A stretch of 53,942 bases of DNA from Candidatus Woesearchaeota archaeon (GTDB lineage Archaea; Nanobdellota; Nanobdellia; Woesearchaeales; JAGLGH01), in NCBI GenBank assembly GCA_030670545.1, contig DAOVBM010000005.1, positions 1 through 53,942 on the forward strand. Reading direction: 5' to 3'. A model generated the notes under the pieces. It worked only from the letters and a program-made list of their open reading frames with translations, was not told the origin of the DNA and did not search any database. Positions 6,340 to 15,400 of this stretch are shown here, piece after piece. Made by a program: the position numbers and the translations under genes. The stretch's first letter is position 1. Each line of letters starts with the position of its first letter.

Positions 6340-7287
6340 GTAAAATTATTTGACAATGAAAAATTAAAATATTCCATAATTGCAGAATCCAATTCAGAAG
6401 TGTATAGATTAGACCCCAAAAACCATCAATTCCTGTCAAACTTCTTTGTTTTTAAGGCAAATAGGGATATCAAAGTGCTTGAGGATGAAGCAACAAAAAC
6501 AAAAGAGCTTGAAGAACTAGTAAAAGGTCATGGAGAATTCGGAACAGCAAAAAGTCTTCATCTTTCTGAGAATATTGACGGAAGATATTTCTATGTCACA
6601 AGATACAGCGATGGAAAGACTCTAAGCGAATCAGATGATATTGAAGATTATAAGAAAGCTGCTAGGTATCTTGGATTAATACATAAGGAAATGAGGAGTA
6701 ATAATGGTCAGATTACTACAAAGAATGATTTTATTAAAAGAATAGAAGAATCTTTTGGTGAATCTGAAAAAGAAAGAATTATTACAAATATCGATGTGGT
6801 CTATGATTCGATAAAGGGAGATTTAGTTTTCAATAGAGATTCTCATCCAGAAAACTGGATTATTAGTGGTGAAAGAAAAGTAATTGCAATAGATATTGAA
6901 GATAAGGGTTATGTGAATCAATTTACAGACTTGGTTAAGATTAGTGAGTATACTAATCTATATGGGGATGATTATGATAAAAGAAAACACATATGGGATT
7001 CGTATTTTGAAGGATACGGAAAAAAGCAATTAAGTCAAAAAGAAATTGAACTATCTTGCTTAAATGCGACAATTCTAAAAGCATTTACATTCTATTCTTA
7101 TGCAAAAAATAAAGGAAGCGAAACACATGAATCATTCAGGGAATCTACACAACAAAATATTATAGACAACGCTATTTCTTCAATACAGAGGATTAAAGAG
7201 AAGTATTCAACAGACTATTCTGAAAGTGATTGGAAAAAATACAGTATACTACACGAAACCTTAGGTTCATTAAAGATTCATACATGA
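6319..7287 (+). CDS. Aminoglycoside-phosphotransferase-like kinase, 5' end remodelled by IS insertion
   Basis: This 322-residue frame belongs to the APH/choline-kinase-like fold. The catalytic loop is FNRDSHPENW (residues ~170-179), an HxDxxxxN variant in which Asn replaces the first His, and the metal-binding aspartate follows in VIAIDIEDKG. The N-lobe has a loop-like SNSEVYRL and a FVFKANRD segment with the likely ATP-binding Lys. Members phosphorylate small molecules; the substrate here is unknown. No ATG exists near the 5' end. The only start is TTG 6319 inside the IS right-end hairpin, so the first seven or so codons are transposon sequence and the native start was probably lost. The C-terminus overlaps the convergent PhoU gene by 18 bases. 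Confidence 0.7.
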   Translation: MTNSCTQVKLFDNEKLKYSIIAESNSEVYRLDPKNHQFLSNFFVFKANRDIKVLEDEATKTKELEELVKGHGEFGTAKSLHLSENIDGRYFYVTRYSDGKTLSESDDIEDYKKAARYLGLIHKEMRSNNGQITTKNDFIKRIEESFGESEKERIITNIDVVYDSIKGDLVFNRDSHPENWIISGERKVIAIDIEDKGYVNQFTDLVKISEYTNLYGDDYDKRKHIWDSYFEGYGKKQLSQKEIELSCLNATILKAFTFYSYAKNKGSETHESFRESTQQNIIDNAISSIQRIKEKYSTDYSESDWKKYSILHETLGSLKIHT

Positions 7288-8175
7288 ATAAGGCCCAGTC
7301 AATTCGTGAGCTTTTTTAAATATATTTATCAAATACATTAAGAGGATATTTTCCTCTCTTGATCCACCCATCATTTCTTCTGCTTTCTTAACAATATCTG
7401 TCTTCTGATCTTCCAAATATGTTGTTTTTTGAGAGTCAAATTTATAAAATAACTCATAATAAATTCGGAGATATTTCGTTGCTTCATTGAATACATCAAA
7501 AACCTCCTTTCTTATTTTGGTTTCTTTTCTTTCAACAAAAATATTGCAAATATCCCTTAAAGTATCCGCTACTTTTTCAAGCTCCCTTATAGTAACATAA
7601 AGAAAATGTGTCTTTTCAGCTTCTGGATAACCCTTCTTATTTAATATCCTGATACAAAAATCCGTAAACTTGTTATTCATTTTTTCCAATTCCTTTATTT
7701 CATTTAGCCTTTCATATTGTTGATTTTTAATAGCATCATAAGCACTATCTGCCATATCTACAAGCATTAGGAATATCTTTCTTAGGATTGTATCAAACTC
7801 TACATCTAACTCGCTTGTTATGCTTTTTATAATACAGTATGACTCACCTTGCTCAATAATTTCAAATCCAAGAAGATTTCCTACCCTCTCTTTTATCTGA
7901 TTAAAGATATCACGATTTTCAAACTTAATCTCGACTTCATCAAACCCTCTCTGATAAAGATGAGAGATGTAATTTTTCCTGAATTTACCTAACTTAGAAA
8001 TATCTAACTCTTTCTTAAGATGTTCAATCCGTAGTTTGGTTGCTATCACTAATTTATCTTTATCCTCCTCAATCTCCAACTCATCTCCCTTGCTAATGCC
8101 ATACATTTTCACCCATTTGCTTGGGAGACTAATCATGAGTGTTGACGAACCTATTTTCGCTACTTTTCGCTTCAT
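7270..8175 (-). CDS. AbrB-PhoU-type phosphate uptake regulator
   Basis: The 301-residue protein has the archaeal PhoU architecture. An N-terminal AbrB/SpoVT-type swapped-hairpin DNA-binding domain (MKRKVAKIGSSTLMISLPSK, residues 1-45) is followed from about residue 110 by a PhoU helical bundle, with the usual acidic-rich helices such as ELEKMNNKF and IRELEKVADTLRDI. Members regulate phosphate transport or related signalling and can bind metal clusters through the PhoU helices. The ATG at 8175 lies at leaderless distance from a strong TATA (8195-8212). The gene is divergent from the Lrp-like regulator, with palindromic operator-like sequences between them. No phosphate transporter lies nearby. 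Confidence 0.88.
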   Translation of the reverse strand: MKRKVAKIGSSTLMISLPSKWVKMYGISKGDELEIEEDKDKLVIATKLRIEHLKKELDISKLGKFRKNYISHLYQRGFDEVEIKFENRDIFNQIKERVGNLLGFEIIEQGESYCIIKSITSELDVEFDTILRKIFLMLVDMADSAYDAIKNQQYERLNEIKELEKMNNKFTDFCIRILNKKGYPEAEKTHFLYVTIRELEKVADTLRDICNIFVERKETKIRKEVFDVFNEATKYLRIYYELFYKFDSQKTTYLEDQKTDIVKKAEEMMGGSREENILLMYLINIFKKAHELTGPYSCMNL

Positions 8176-8194
8176 AATAGAGAAGAGGCTGTTA

Positions 8195-8212
8195 GAATAT
8201 ATAAACTTTGCG
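8195..8212 (-). promoter_or_regulatory. BRE/TATA promoter of PhoU-like gene
   Basis: The minus strand reads CGCAAAGTTTATATATTC, a near-consensus BRE/TATA pair. Its TATA centre is about 27 bases from the ATG at 8175, predicting a leaderless mRNA. Confidence 0.65.
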
Positions 8213-8216
8213 AAAA

Positions 8217-8239
8217 GTTATAACATTATAACTAGTTAT
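8217..8239. promoter_or_regulatory. Palindromic operator-like repeats between divergent regulators
   Basis: GTTATAAC (8217-8224) is a perfect palindrome, directly followed by ATAACTAGTTAT (8228-8239), a perfect 12-bp palindrome. They sit between the two divergent TATA boxes. Both flanking genes encode DNA-binding proteins, so an autoregulatory site is plausible. Which protein binds is unknown. Confidence 0.4.
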
Positions 8240-8255
8240 TATAGTATTATAAAAA

Positions 8256-8268
8256 GATATATATATTA
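8256..8268 (+). promoter_or_regulatory. TATA promoter of Lrp/AsnC-type gene
   Basis: GATATATATATTA at this position would start transcription near 8288. The ~28-base leader carries the SD GGAAGGTGA (8303-8311) before the ATG at 8317. Confidence 0.5.
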
Positions 8269-8316
8269 TGCAACAATTATAACTAATAGTTTCCGAAAAA
8301 ACCGGAAGGTGATAAT

Positions 8317-8775
8317 ATGAACCTGACAAAAAAAGATATGCAGATAATAACTGCATTGAGGAATAATGCCAGAGAATCGCTGACCAAGATATCAAGAAAG
8401 ACAGGAATACCTGTATCAACCATATTCGACAAAATCAAAGACACCCCATTGATAACAAAGAATACCTGCCTACTAGACTTCAGCCAGTTAGGATTCAACA
8501 CCAGAGCAAAGGCTACAATAAAAGTAGAAAGGGAAACAAGAGAAGAATTAAGAAAATACCTCTCCGTGCACTCAAACGTCAATTCACTATACAAAATTAA
8601 CAGCGGCTACGATTTCCTTATTGAACTGGTATTCAGAAACATAAAAGAGATGGAAGATTTCATGGAAAATCTCAGAGATAAGTTCAAGATTATAGACGAT
8701 AAAGTATTTTATATATTAGAAGATATAAAAAGAGAAGAATTCATGAGTAGTGAGAATTTAGGCCAAATAATCTAA
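8317..8775 (+). CDS. Lrp/AsnC-family transcriptional regulator
   Basis: The 152-residue protein has the Lrp/AsnC layout. A winged helix-turn-helix opens with LTKKDMQIITALRNNARESL and continues through the recognition region GIPVSTIFDKIK. A RAM/AsnC ligand-binding domain follows from about residue 65, with the beta-alpha-beta signature around KINSGYDFLIELVFRNIKE. Such proteins form multimers that bind amino acids or related ligands and activate or repress transcription. A strong SD supports the ATG. It lies divergent to the PhoU-like gene and convergent to the mini-pilin trio, so control of the adjacent surface genes is possible but not shown. Confidence 0.88.
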   Translation: MNLTKKDMQIITALRNNARESLTKISRKTGIPVSTIFDKIKDTPLITKNTCLLDFSQLGFNTRAKATIKVERETREELRKYLSVHSNVNSLYKINSGYDFLIELVFRNIKEMEDFMENLRDKFKIIDDKVFYILEDIKREEFMSSENLGQII

Positions 8776-8785
8776 TTTTTTATTA

Positions 8786-9055
8786 TCAACCTTTCCTTTC
8801 ACAGCACATCTCATTCTCTGCGCAATCTCTTGGGTGGTCTACTATGCCAACAGCTTTTACATAACCAGAAGGACAAGCTGTTTTACACACCCTGTCAAAT
8901 TTAGTAAGGCAGATGCTGCTTTCAGCTTCTTCTGCTCCTGTCCTAAACTTCATAGAGTATTTGCCAACAATAAAGATGAGCAAAACAAGCACAATTAGCA
9001 ATATTACTGAGATAATCACAATATTCAAGCTTAATCCTTGTCCTTTTTTCATCAT
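8786..9055 (-). CDS. Mini-pilin-like membrane-anchored Cys-rich protein, 89 aa (paralogue 3)
   Basis: It starts MMKKGQGLSLN, then has one membrane helix (residues ~10-31) and a short outer domain with six cysteines ending in MCCERKG. The KKGQ junction followed by a hydrophobic helix recalls archaeal class III (prepilin-like) signal peptides, but the usual acidic residue after the cleavage site is missing. It may be processed or may remain as an anchor. It is the last of three tandem paralogues, starting one base after the stop of its neighbour (TGATATG), so translation is coupled. Function unknown; a surface filament subunit or small surface ornament is the likeliest reading. Confidence 0.8.
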   Translation of the reverse strand: MMKKGQGLSLNIVIISVILLIVLVLLIFIVGKYSMKFRTGAEEAESSICLTKFDRVCKTACPSGYVKAVGIVDHPRDCAENEMCCERKG

Positions 9056-9056
9056 A

Positions 9057-9320
9057 TCACCTTACTGGCGTGCAGCAGTAGTTTGCTCCTTCCATGTCTG
9101 GCTTTCCATCGCCGTCTGCGTCACAGCCTGACAGATAAATTGGATTCTCATTGGAAAGGCAGTCACCAACTGACCTCTCGCAGTGACCACTGCAAGTGCT
9201 TACACCTGTCCTGAACTGACCGATTTTGCCTGAGAATATAACTATAAGCAGTACAAGCACAATAAGCGCAATGGCTGCTATAATAATGACATTCAGGCTT
9301 AATCCCTGCGCTTTTTTCAT
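9057..9320 (-). CDS. Mini-pilin-like membrane-anchored Cys-rich protein, 87 aa (paralogue 2)
   Basis: MKKAQGLSLN leads into a single helix ending IFSGKIGQFRTG, nearly the same as in the neighbours. The outer part is short and holds six cysteines, a DADGDGKPD stretch that looks like a calcium-binding loop, and a closing YCCTPVR. The start lies one base after the stop of the upstream paralogue. The shared N-terminus and diverged outer domain indicate tandem duplication with changing exposed surface. Confidence 0.8.
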   Translation of the reverse strand: MKKAQGLSLNVIIIAAIALIVLVLLIVIFSGKIGQFRTGVSTCSGHCERSVGDCLSNENPIYLSGCDADGDGKPDMEGANYCCTPVR

Positions 9321-9321
9321 C

Positions 9322-9606
9322 TTACGTTGATATACAACAGACCCCGTCTATCTGCGCGCCTTCATTATACTCACTGTCTCCGTCGTTGTTGCATGCCAGG
9401 TCATATCTTACAATATCATATGCTCCTGCGCATTCTGATCCAGGATCAAACACGCATCTTCCTTTGTTTGTTTCGCATCGATCCATCTCCACCCTTGTTT
9501 TGCCAATTTTGCCAATAAATATGACAGAAAGCACAACAAGAACAAGGAGTGCAATTGCTGCGATTATAATTGTATTTATAGACAATCCTTGTGCTTTTTT
9601 TCTCAT
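9322..9606 (-). CDS. Mini-pilin-like membrane-anchored Cys-rich protein, 94 aa (paralogue 1)
   Basis: First gene of the trio. MRKKAQGLSIN precedes a helix (residues ~12-32) ending IFIGKIGKTR. The outer domain has six cysteines, an acidic NNDGDSEYNEG loop and a final CC (GVCCIST). The ATG at 9606 has SD GAGGTG and a promoter at 9647-9668, so the trio can be expressed apart from the larger surface operon upstream. Confidence 0.8.
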   Translation of the reverse strand: MRKKAQGLSINTIIIAAIALLVLVVLSVIFIGKIGKTRVEMDRCETNKGRCVFDPGSECAGAYDIVRYDLACNNDGDSEYNEGAQIDGVCCIST

Positions 9607-9646
9607 TCTAACACCTCATGATGATTATAATATATCTTAATTCCCT

Positions 9647-9668
9647 CAATATTTAAAACTTTCGGAGA
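9647..9668 (-). promoter_or_regulatory. BRE/TATA promoter of the mini-pilin trio
   Basis: The minus strand carries CCGAAA directly before TTTTAAATATT, a strong BRE/TATA pair closely resembling the one that starts the surface operon at 23618-23639. Predicted start near 9628, leaving a ~22-base leader with SD GAGGTG. A second TATA-like run, AGTATATATTTATAGG, lies farther upstream (about 9695-9710). Confidence 0.6.
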
Positions 9669-9738
9669 AAAATCCATTTCTATGTGAATAATACCTATAA
9701 ATATATACTCCCAAAAATTTTCTTTGAACATTTTTGTC

Positions 9739-10221
9739 TTAATCACAAATCTTAAGCTCTGTAGTCACTATGCCTATTGTTGTAGGAATAAATTCCTGTT
9801 TCAGGTCGCCAGGATCATCTTCTGTGCAGTTTTGGTTTGATATGTTCATCATAATTTCATAAGCTGTGATATAAACCTTAAAATAAAAGGGCCTGTTCCC
9901 CCACGCAACAAGAGTATTGTCAAGCAGATATGTCACCAGCTCTTCAGTATAATCACAGACAAGAGTACCTGCGCAAAGCTTCTGGTTATTTGTAACGCAG
10001 GTCTGGATAAGCTGCTCAACAGAGAGACCATCACATTCAGTTGTTGTTCTTCTTAACGTGCTCAGGAAATTAGCAGCAGATTGTGTCTGAGTATAACCTT
10101 TAAGCGCTTCTTCTTCCTCACCAAATACAACAAATCTTATGGCAAAGAACATTCCTATAGTTACAAGCAGCACTATTATTACAAGACCCATTATTTCCAT
10201 CTGCGCTTTTCTGTTTCTCAT
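9739..10221 (-). CDS. Pilin-like membrane-anchored protein, 160 aa
   Basis: MRNRKAQMEIMGLV followed by a hydrophobic helix to about residue 32 gives a prepilin-like N-terminus with an acidic residue after the KAQ junction, as in archaeal class III signal peptides. The rest is a single extracytoplasmic domain with a few cysteines (TECDG, QTC, KLC, LVCDY, NQNC, KICD). No family is recognised beyond the anchor. It is the last gene before a 132-base gap and follows its upstream partner by 11 bases, so it belongs to the large surface operon. A minor pilin or pseudopilin role is inferred. Confidence 0.75.
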   Translation of the reverse strand: MRNRKAQMEIMGLVIIVLLVTIGMFFAIRFVVFGEEEEALKGYTQTQSAANFLSTLRRTTTECDGLSVEQLIQTCVTNNQKLCAGTLVCDYTEELVTYLLDNTLVAWGNRPFYFKVYITAYEIMMNISNQNCTEDDPGDLKQEFIPTTIGIVTTELKICD

Positions 10222-10232
10222 TGTAAAAAATA

Positions 10233-10745
10233 TTATTCTGGTGAGTAATAGGTTATATTAAGGTAAGCAAATCTGTGCTTTTTGTCAGTAGGATTATATA
10301 CTGAAATTGGCATTAAGGTCACAATGCTCCCTCCTCCTTCTGCCAGATCCCTTGTCCGGTTATACAGCAGGATAGAATCATGATCAGGATATATTATGTT
10401 AAGCTCAATCCTGCTATAACCAAGTTTCTGGTAATAATGGTCAGTAAGAAACTCATTATTTTCAGAATCCTGAAGCATATGCTGAAAAGCCTTAATCTTG
10501 TACCAGTCATAACAGTTCGGCTCACCTACATTCTTTATAGAGCACTGCAGCTCAGCAAGGTTTGATGTCTTTATAGCAAGGCTCACTGTGTCTATCTCTG
10601 TTGCCTGCCTCATCTTTTTCATATTCGATATTTGCTGCATCTTGCCATAGAATGTAAACCCGAAAGAGAGCAGGAAAAAGAAGATGATCAGCACAGCTAT
10701 TGATTCAAACATTTTCACCTGTCCTTTTTTGCTTGTCTTTTTCAT
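10233..10745 (-). CDS. Membrane-anchored pilin-like protein, 170 aa
   Basis: I place the start at the ATG 10745 (MKKTSKKGQVKMFESI), one base after the stop of the upstream gene, not at an earlier in-frame start inside that gene. The KKGQ junction, the acidic residue (FES) and the hydrophobic helix to about residue 33 make a class III-like N-terminus. An outer domain of ~130 residues follows with two cysteines close together (LQCSIKNVGEPNC). Family not recognised. The position inside the operon suggests a filament or secretion-complex component. Confidence 0.75.
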   Translation of the reverse strand: MKKTSKKGQVKMFESIAVLIIFFFLLSFGFTFYGKMQQISNMKKMRQATEIDTVSLAIKTSNLAELQCSIKNVGEPNCYDWYKIKAFQHMLQDSENNEFLTDHYYQKLGYSRIELNIIYPDHDSILLYNRTRDLAEGGGSIVTLMPISVYNPTDKKHRFAYLNITYYSPE

Positions 10746-10746
10746 C

Positions 10747-11814
10747 TTAATATATTGCTGGGCATGACCTCTGTAGCGTATCCTCATTTATTCTCATGAC
10801 TGCATCTGCAGCAGATTTTAGTGACGATGCATAAGCTGGAGTGAATCTGCGCGCAGATTGGTTTATGCTCCTGAAAAAACTATCTGCATTTGTATAAACA
10901 ATCTGGCAGTTGTTAGTGTCAGTTGCTGTCTGATAATGAGACTTAAGCATATTCGCCCGATCCCAATAGATTGTATTGACAATCTGAAGCATATTGAAAG
11001 CCATCTGCATATTGCATTCATATGTCTCTGGATCATCTGTAAATATTGATCCTATTGCTGATGCTTCACCTATAAATACTGACTTTGCTGTTTCTTCAAA
11101 CCTATCCCCTTTTTTTTCATAAAATACAAGTTCTCCTGTTCCCTGAATATCCTGCAGGCTGTTTGCATTTATCCTGACAGCAGTATAATCCTTTCTTTTT
11201 ACGCCGCCTAATTTAGGCAAAGGATATGATGCAGGATCAGTTCCTCCGAAAAATACAAACCTTACCTTATAATGATTCTGGTCTTTAAGATTAAGAATGT
11301 CTGCGGATTCTACCAGCTCTTTTGTGAAAAATGCTTTAACCTCTCCATGATCTATTATTGTCCTGTTAGGCATAATATCATATACTTCTTCTGCAACAGA
11401 ACCTATATTGACAAAAACATACCTTACAAAAGGACTTGTAATATAAAGAAAATTAGTTACCCTAAAAGGCATACTCCATTCATGTGTCCAGCTCATAATC
11501 ACTGGCCCTTTTATGAGTTCTGGAGAAAAACTTGTCTTTGCGCGTATCGCGTTTGCCTTACCGACTATATAACCGTCGCAGTCATAAATTATATCAATAT
11601 TAGGTATATTTATTCGCGATGCAGTAGCAGCAGATGCTCTTGATCCAGTCAGCACAGCTCCAAGATTTATCTTGATTGATGCAGATATCTGATCCTCAGC
11701 AATGGTCTTCTGCTTGTTTATTATAGAAATAAAGAATCCTAGTATTATAACTCCTATAATAAGGATAAAAATCCAGTTGAATTGTATTTCTATAGCTCCT
11801 CTTTTTTGCAACAT
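10747..11814 (-). CDS. Membrane-anchored extracytoplasmic protein, 355 aa
   Basis: The ATG at 11814 (MLQKRGAIEIQFNWIF) is preceded by GAGG at nine bases, so it is preferred to the TTG five codons upstream. One membrane helix (residues ~12-32) begins right after the GAIE junction, again prepilin-like. The remaining ~320 residues form an outer domain with the few cysteines expected for two or so disulfides, and no recognised family. It is tightly packed in the surface operon, with a one-base gap to the next start. Length and architecture suggest a structural partner of the smaller anchored proteins. Confidence 0.75.
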   Translation of the reverse strand: MLQKRGAIEIQFNWIFILIIGVIILGFFISIINKQKTIAEDQISASIKINLGAVLTGSRASAATASRINIPNIDIIYDCDGYIVGKANAIRAKTSFSPELIKGPVIMSWTHEWSMPFRVTNFLYITSPFVRYVFVNIGSVAEEVYDIMPNRTIIDHGEVKAFFTKELVESADILNLKDQNHYKVRFVFFGGTDPASYPLPKLGGVKRKDYTAVRINANSLQDIQGTGELVFYEKKGDRFEETAKSVFIGEASAIGSIFTDDPETYECNMQMAFNMLQIVNTIYWDRANMLKSHYQTATDTNNCQIVYTNADSFFRSINQSARRFTPAYASSLKSAADAVMRINEDTLQRSCPAIY

Positions 11815-11865
11815 ATTAATAATCCTCAAGCTTCAAGTTACTAAAAAATGTTCGCAGGAAATTCT

Positions 11866-12396
11866 TTACCATGGGCTTATCTCTGCATATTCTCCTGTTC
11901 CCCTGAGCCTGAATAAGGTTCTTGGAAGTGTCACATTCGAACAAAAGAACCGTTCACCACTCTGCTGCGCCTTGACTGCAAGCGACCCTATATTATACCC
12001 TTTTACTGACTTACCTTCCACAATGAACATATTCTCTCCAGTGCAGTCTTTCCAGCTGTCGCAGATAAGAGGATATTCCTCAACAGTAAGATCATCTCCC
12101 ATACAATCAAGATTATGCGGCCTGTTTGCGCAGCCATCCCTTGTATCAACAAAGCATACCTTGTCAAAACTTCCAGATACATCAAGTTTCAGCTTTTCTA
12201 CAGATCCGTACTGTGACTCAATCTTCTCCACGCTTGTCCTAATCTCATTTGTCAGCTGTGTTATGAGAATCTCTTCAGATTGCTGGCTGAAATTCTTGAT
12301 TGCATTGTACCCATACATCAGTACAGCAGAAAAAATAATCAATGCGAGTATATATACAAAAACTTGTCCCATAATCTGCGCTTTTTTGCTCTCCAT
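11866..12396 (-). CDS. Membrane-anchored pilin-like protein, 176 aa
   Basis: MESKKAQIMGQVFVYILALI gives a short basic start, a KAQ junction and a membrane helix to about residue 30. A helical stretch (TNEIRTSVEKIESQ) and a ~110-residue domain with several cysteines (KVCFVD, DGCANR, LDCMGD, LICDSW, DCTGE, FFCSN) follow. Start 12396 lies four bases after the stop of the 1890-aa gene. Same anchor type as its operon partners; function unknown. Confidence 0.75.
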   Translation of the reverse strand: MESKKAQIMGQVFVYILALIIFSAVLMYGYNAIKNFSQQSEEILITQLTNEIRTSVEKIESQYGSVEKLKLDVSGSFDKVCFVDTRDGCANRPHNLDCMGDDLTVEEYPLICDSWKDCTGENMFIVEGKSVKGYNIGSLAVKAQQSGERFFCSNVTLPRTLFRLRGTGEYAEISPW

Positions 12397-12400
12397 TTTT

Positions 12401-15400
12401 TCACCTTATCAATAGGGATGTTAATGATTGCGCATCCTTTTTAGTAATAAGCCCTTTAGCAGCAAGTGATGATATTGCTTTCTTGACATTCAATCTTGAT
12501 GTCTTATGCTCAGCTATAAGGTGCGTAAGGATGTGGCTTAAATTCTCTTTTGTCAGCTTACCCTCACGCGAGATATTCCCTAGCTGGTTTACTATCTGTT
12601 CAGCTGACATCTTTCTTGAATTTGCTATTTTCCTGAGACTGAGTATTATACCTTTAGATGGCTTCCATCCAGTAAGATCTTCAAGTTCTCCGAATACGTC
12701 CTTTTTCTCTTTTGCTGCATGCTTCTTAGCCTTTGGCCTGGCTTTAACAAGCTCTTTCTTGACCTTAATATGCTCTTCAATCTTCTTCTTAGGAAGATGT
12801 GCTAATCTCTCAAAAATGTATGAGAGATCTGGCTTTCCTTTCTTTGTCTCTCCAAGAGTTATCCACTCCTCTTCTTTCTTTTTTGCATATTCTGGCTTAA
12901 CTACTTCTTTTAGCCTTTTTATCTTCTCAGGCCTGGCAGCAATAATCCTTTCTCTCTCTTCTATTTTTTTCCTTTCTTCTTCTTTCTTTTTTCTTGCTTC
13001 AATCTCTACACGAGTAGGCACTCTTGGAACAGGTCTTCCAGGGACTGGCCTGCGAGGCAGCTGCCTTCCAGGTATTCTTAGAACAGGAATTTTTTTGCCA
13101 AACCTTAGGCTAAGATTCTTGGATGCAAAAGCCTTTATCTTATCTGAAAACATTCTAATTTCATCAGGATACTGAAGAGAAACATAATATCCCCCTCCTA
13201 ATAGTACAAGTATCAATATCAATACAAGCAGGTATGCCCAGATATAAGACTTAGGCATGTCCCCAGCATCAAGAGGGTCTGTTCCTCTCTTTATTTCTCG
13301 TCCATCTTCCCAACCGTCACCATCAGTGTCAGGATCATTAGGATCAGTGCCATATTTTTCCTCATCAACATTACTAAGTCCGTCTTCATCCCAATCCTCC
13401 TCTCCGTCTAATACTCCATCACCATCAGTATCAGGATTGTTTGGGTCAAGGCCATTCTCGAATTCCCACTCATTCGAGAGCCCGTCATTATCATCATCTT
13501 CTCTCCTGTCCAGTATGCCATCATTATCATCATCATCGTCTAAATCATCTGGTATGCCGTCATTATCATCATCATAATCTTCGTCATTTGGGATTCCGTC
13601 ACCATCCATATCATCATCCATGTTATTCTCTATGCCGTCATTGTCCAAATCATTATCAGGGTCATAGTCATCTGGATCAAGTATCCCATCATTGTCATCA
13701 TCATCATCTTCCCCTATGCAGATATCTGGGTCATTCAGAGGACTGTCTGCTGTATCACACAACCCGTCATTATCATCATCAGGATCCTGCCAGTTCTTTA
13801 TACCATCTCCGTCAATATCATCATCTTTGTCATTAATTATCCCATCACAATCAAGATCATTGTCAGCGCATATAACGCATACGTCAGCCCTGCATCTAAA
13901 AGCTGTTTCACAGTCATCGTCTTCTATGCAGTTCATGCCTTCAGCGCACCTTGTTAGACATATATCTCCTCCGCAATCTATGTCAGTCTCGCGGTTAGCC
14001 AGTGTAAGGTGATTATCCTTGCAAGTATCTGGTTTCTCGCATATGCCATACTGGCAGTTGCCTGTTATGCAGTCACTGTCATATTCGCAGCCAGAACCAA
14101 GAGAGCAAGGATCGCAGTCTCCTCCACAGTCTATGTCAGTCTCATTCCCATCCATTATAGAATCATTGCATGATGCAGGAGCGCATACACCAGCTAAAGG
14201 ATTAAGTGATACATTAATGAGGCAGAACCTGCTGATGCAGTCACTATTCACAAAACAATTTTTCCAGTCAGCGCAAGGAGGGCAGCTCAGGCCGCAGTCA
14301 ACATCAGATTCGCTTGTACTGTCAAACATACTGTTTGCGCATAAGCTTACAAGAGTAGGATCTATTGTCACTGTGTCAGTCATCTCATCTCCTACAAGGC
14401 CAACTATATTTCTCGGTCTTGCATGAAGTATGTATGAGCCGCCTGCAAGATAGAATAATGATCCATTATCAAGGCTCATGAGGGATATTGAGTTGTATGC
14501 TGAATAATCAGTCCAGTTTACTAATGTATCTCCTGTAAACTGTTGTTCAAGCATATATGAATATTGAATATTATCTGGCGTCTCATTATCATGAGCATCC
14601 AGCTTTGCATTTAATGCATAAAGGGGTGGAGCAATCTTTGGGGATGTGTAATTTGGATGGTGGCTTGTTATATTAGCCTCTGTCATGACAGGGGGGGTAG
14701 TATCTGATATAATCCTACTGCTTGCCACAGGTGACAATGTGCCGTTCAGGTCAAAGCACCTGAAATAAATCCTGTTCTCTCCAGGTACAAGCCCTGCTGC
14801 TGCGCCATGGTGCGCTCTTTTGAACTCAGATTCTTCATAATCCTCTACATAGTTATATATAGTATTTTCACTCAGTCCCCAGGAGCATCTTGCTTTCTTG
14901 TTTGTCGTGATATCAATATCTGCTGAAGAACTGTCTGTGATTACAGGCATCCTGCTTACATCAATAATGAATGCAGCATTAAGATCAACAGAAAATCTTA
15001 TTTGCGTAACATTGGCTGCCCATTCTGCCTTGTCCATGCATGCTGCGTAATATGTATAATCTCTTGCCTGGGAAGAATTTATATGGACTTCCTTTCTTTT
15101 CAGCTTATTGAAATCAGTTTCACTTACCTGCTCATCAAAAGCATATCTTAACTGGGAATAATCTGATCTTATCTCAGTATCATACCTGCAGACAACTTTC
15201 TCACTAGCAAGGATGCTTAGGGTAGTATTTAAGTCATAATCAGTGATAATCTCAGGGTCAGCAAGAGCAGCCAGAATTCTTGGAGGCTCTAAATCAACAC
15301 TAATATTAAAAAAAGTATATGTGGAATCATAATAGCCATCATTACATTTGACATAAAATTCATATTCACTTGTATCTCCTGGAAATATCTCAGAGAAATC

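Larger units (their letters stand above)
5588..6340 (+). mobile_element. IS200-type insertion sequence (IS200/IS605 family, tnpA only)
   Basis: The element carries one Y1 HUH transposase gene and has subterminal hairpins with the same core at both ends: ACTGGTC-TTT-GACCAGT on the left (5607-5623) and CTATTGGTC-TTT-GACCAATAG on the right (6309-6329). These are the sites this family uses for single-strand recognition. No tnpB is present, so it is the IS200 subgroup. The exact cleavage points are inferred: the left end near 5588 and the right end near 6340, where GTACTCAA closes the outer right-end stem. It looks intact. Its right end touches the start of the kinase gene at 6319. Confidence 0.8.

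Noticed and set aside
13310-13870. Repetitive DNA that might be a CRISPR or satellite array
   Set aside because: The repeats are in frame within the 1890-aa gene and encode Asp-rich calcium loops; repeat units are short and imperfect with no spacers.
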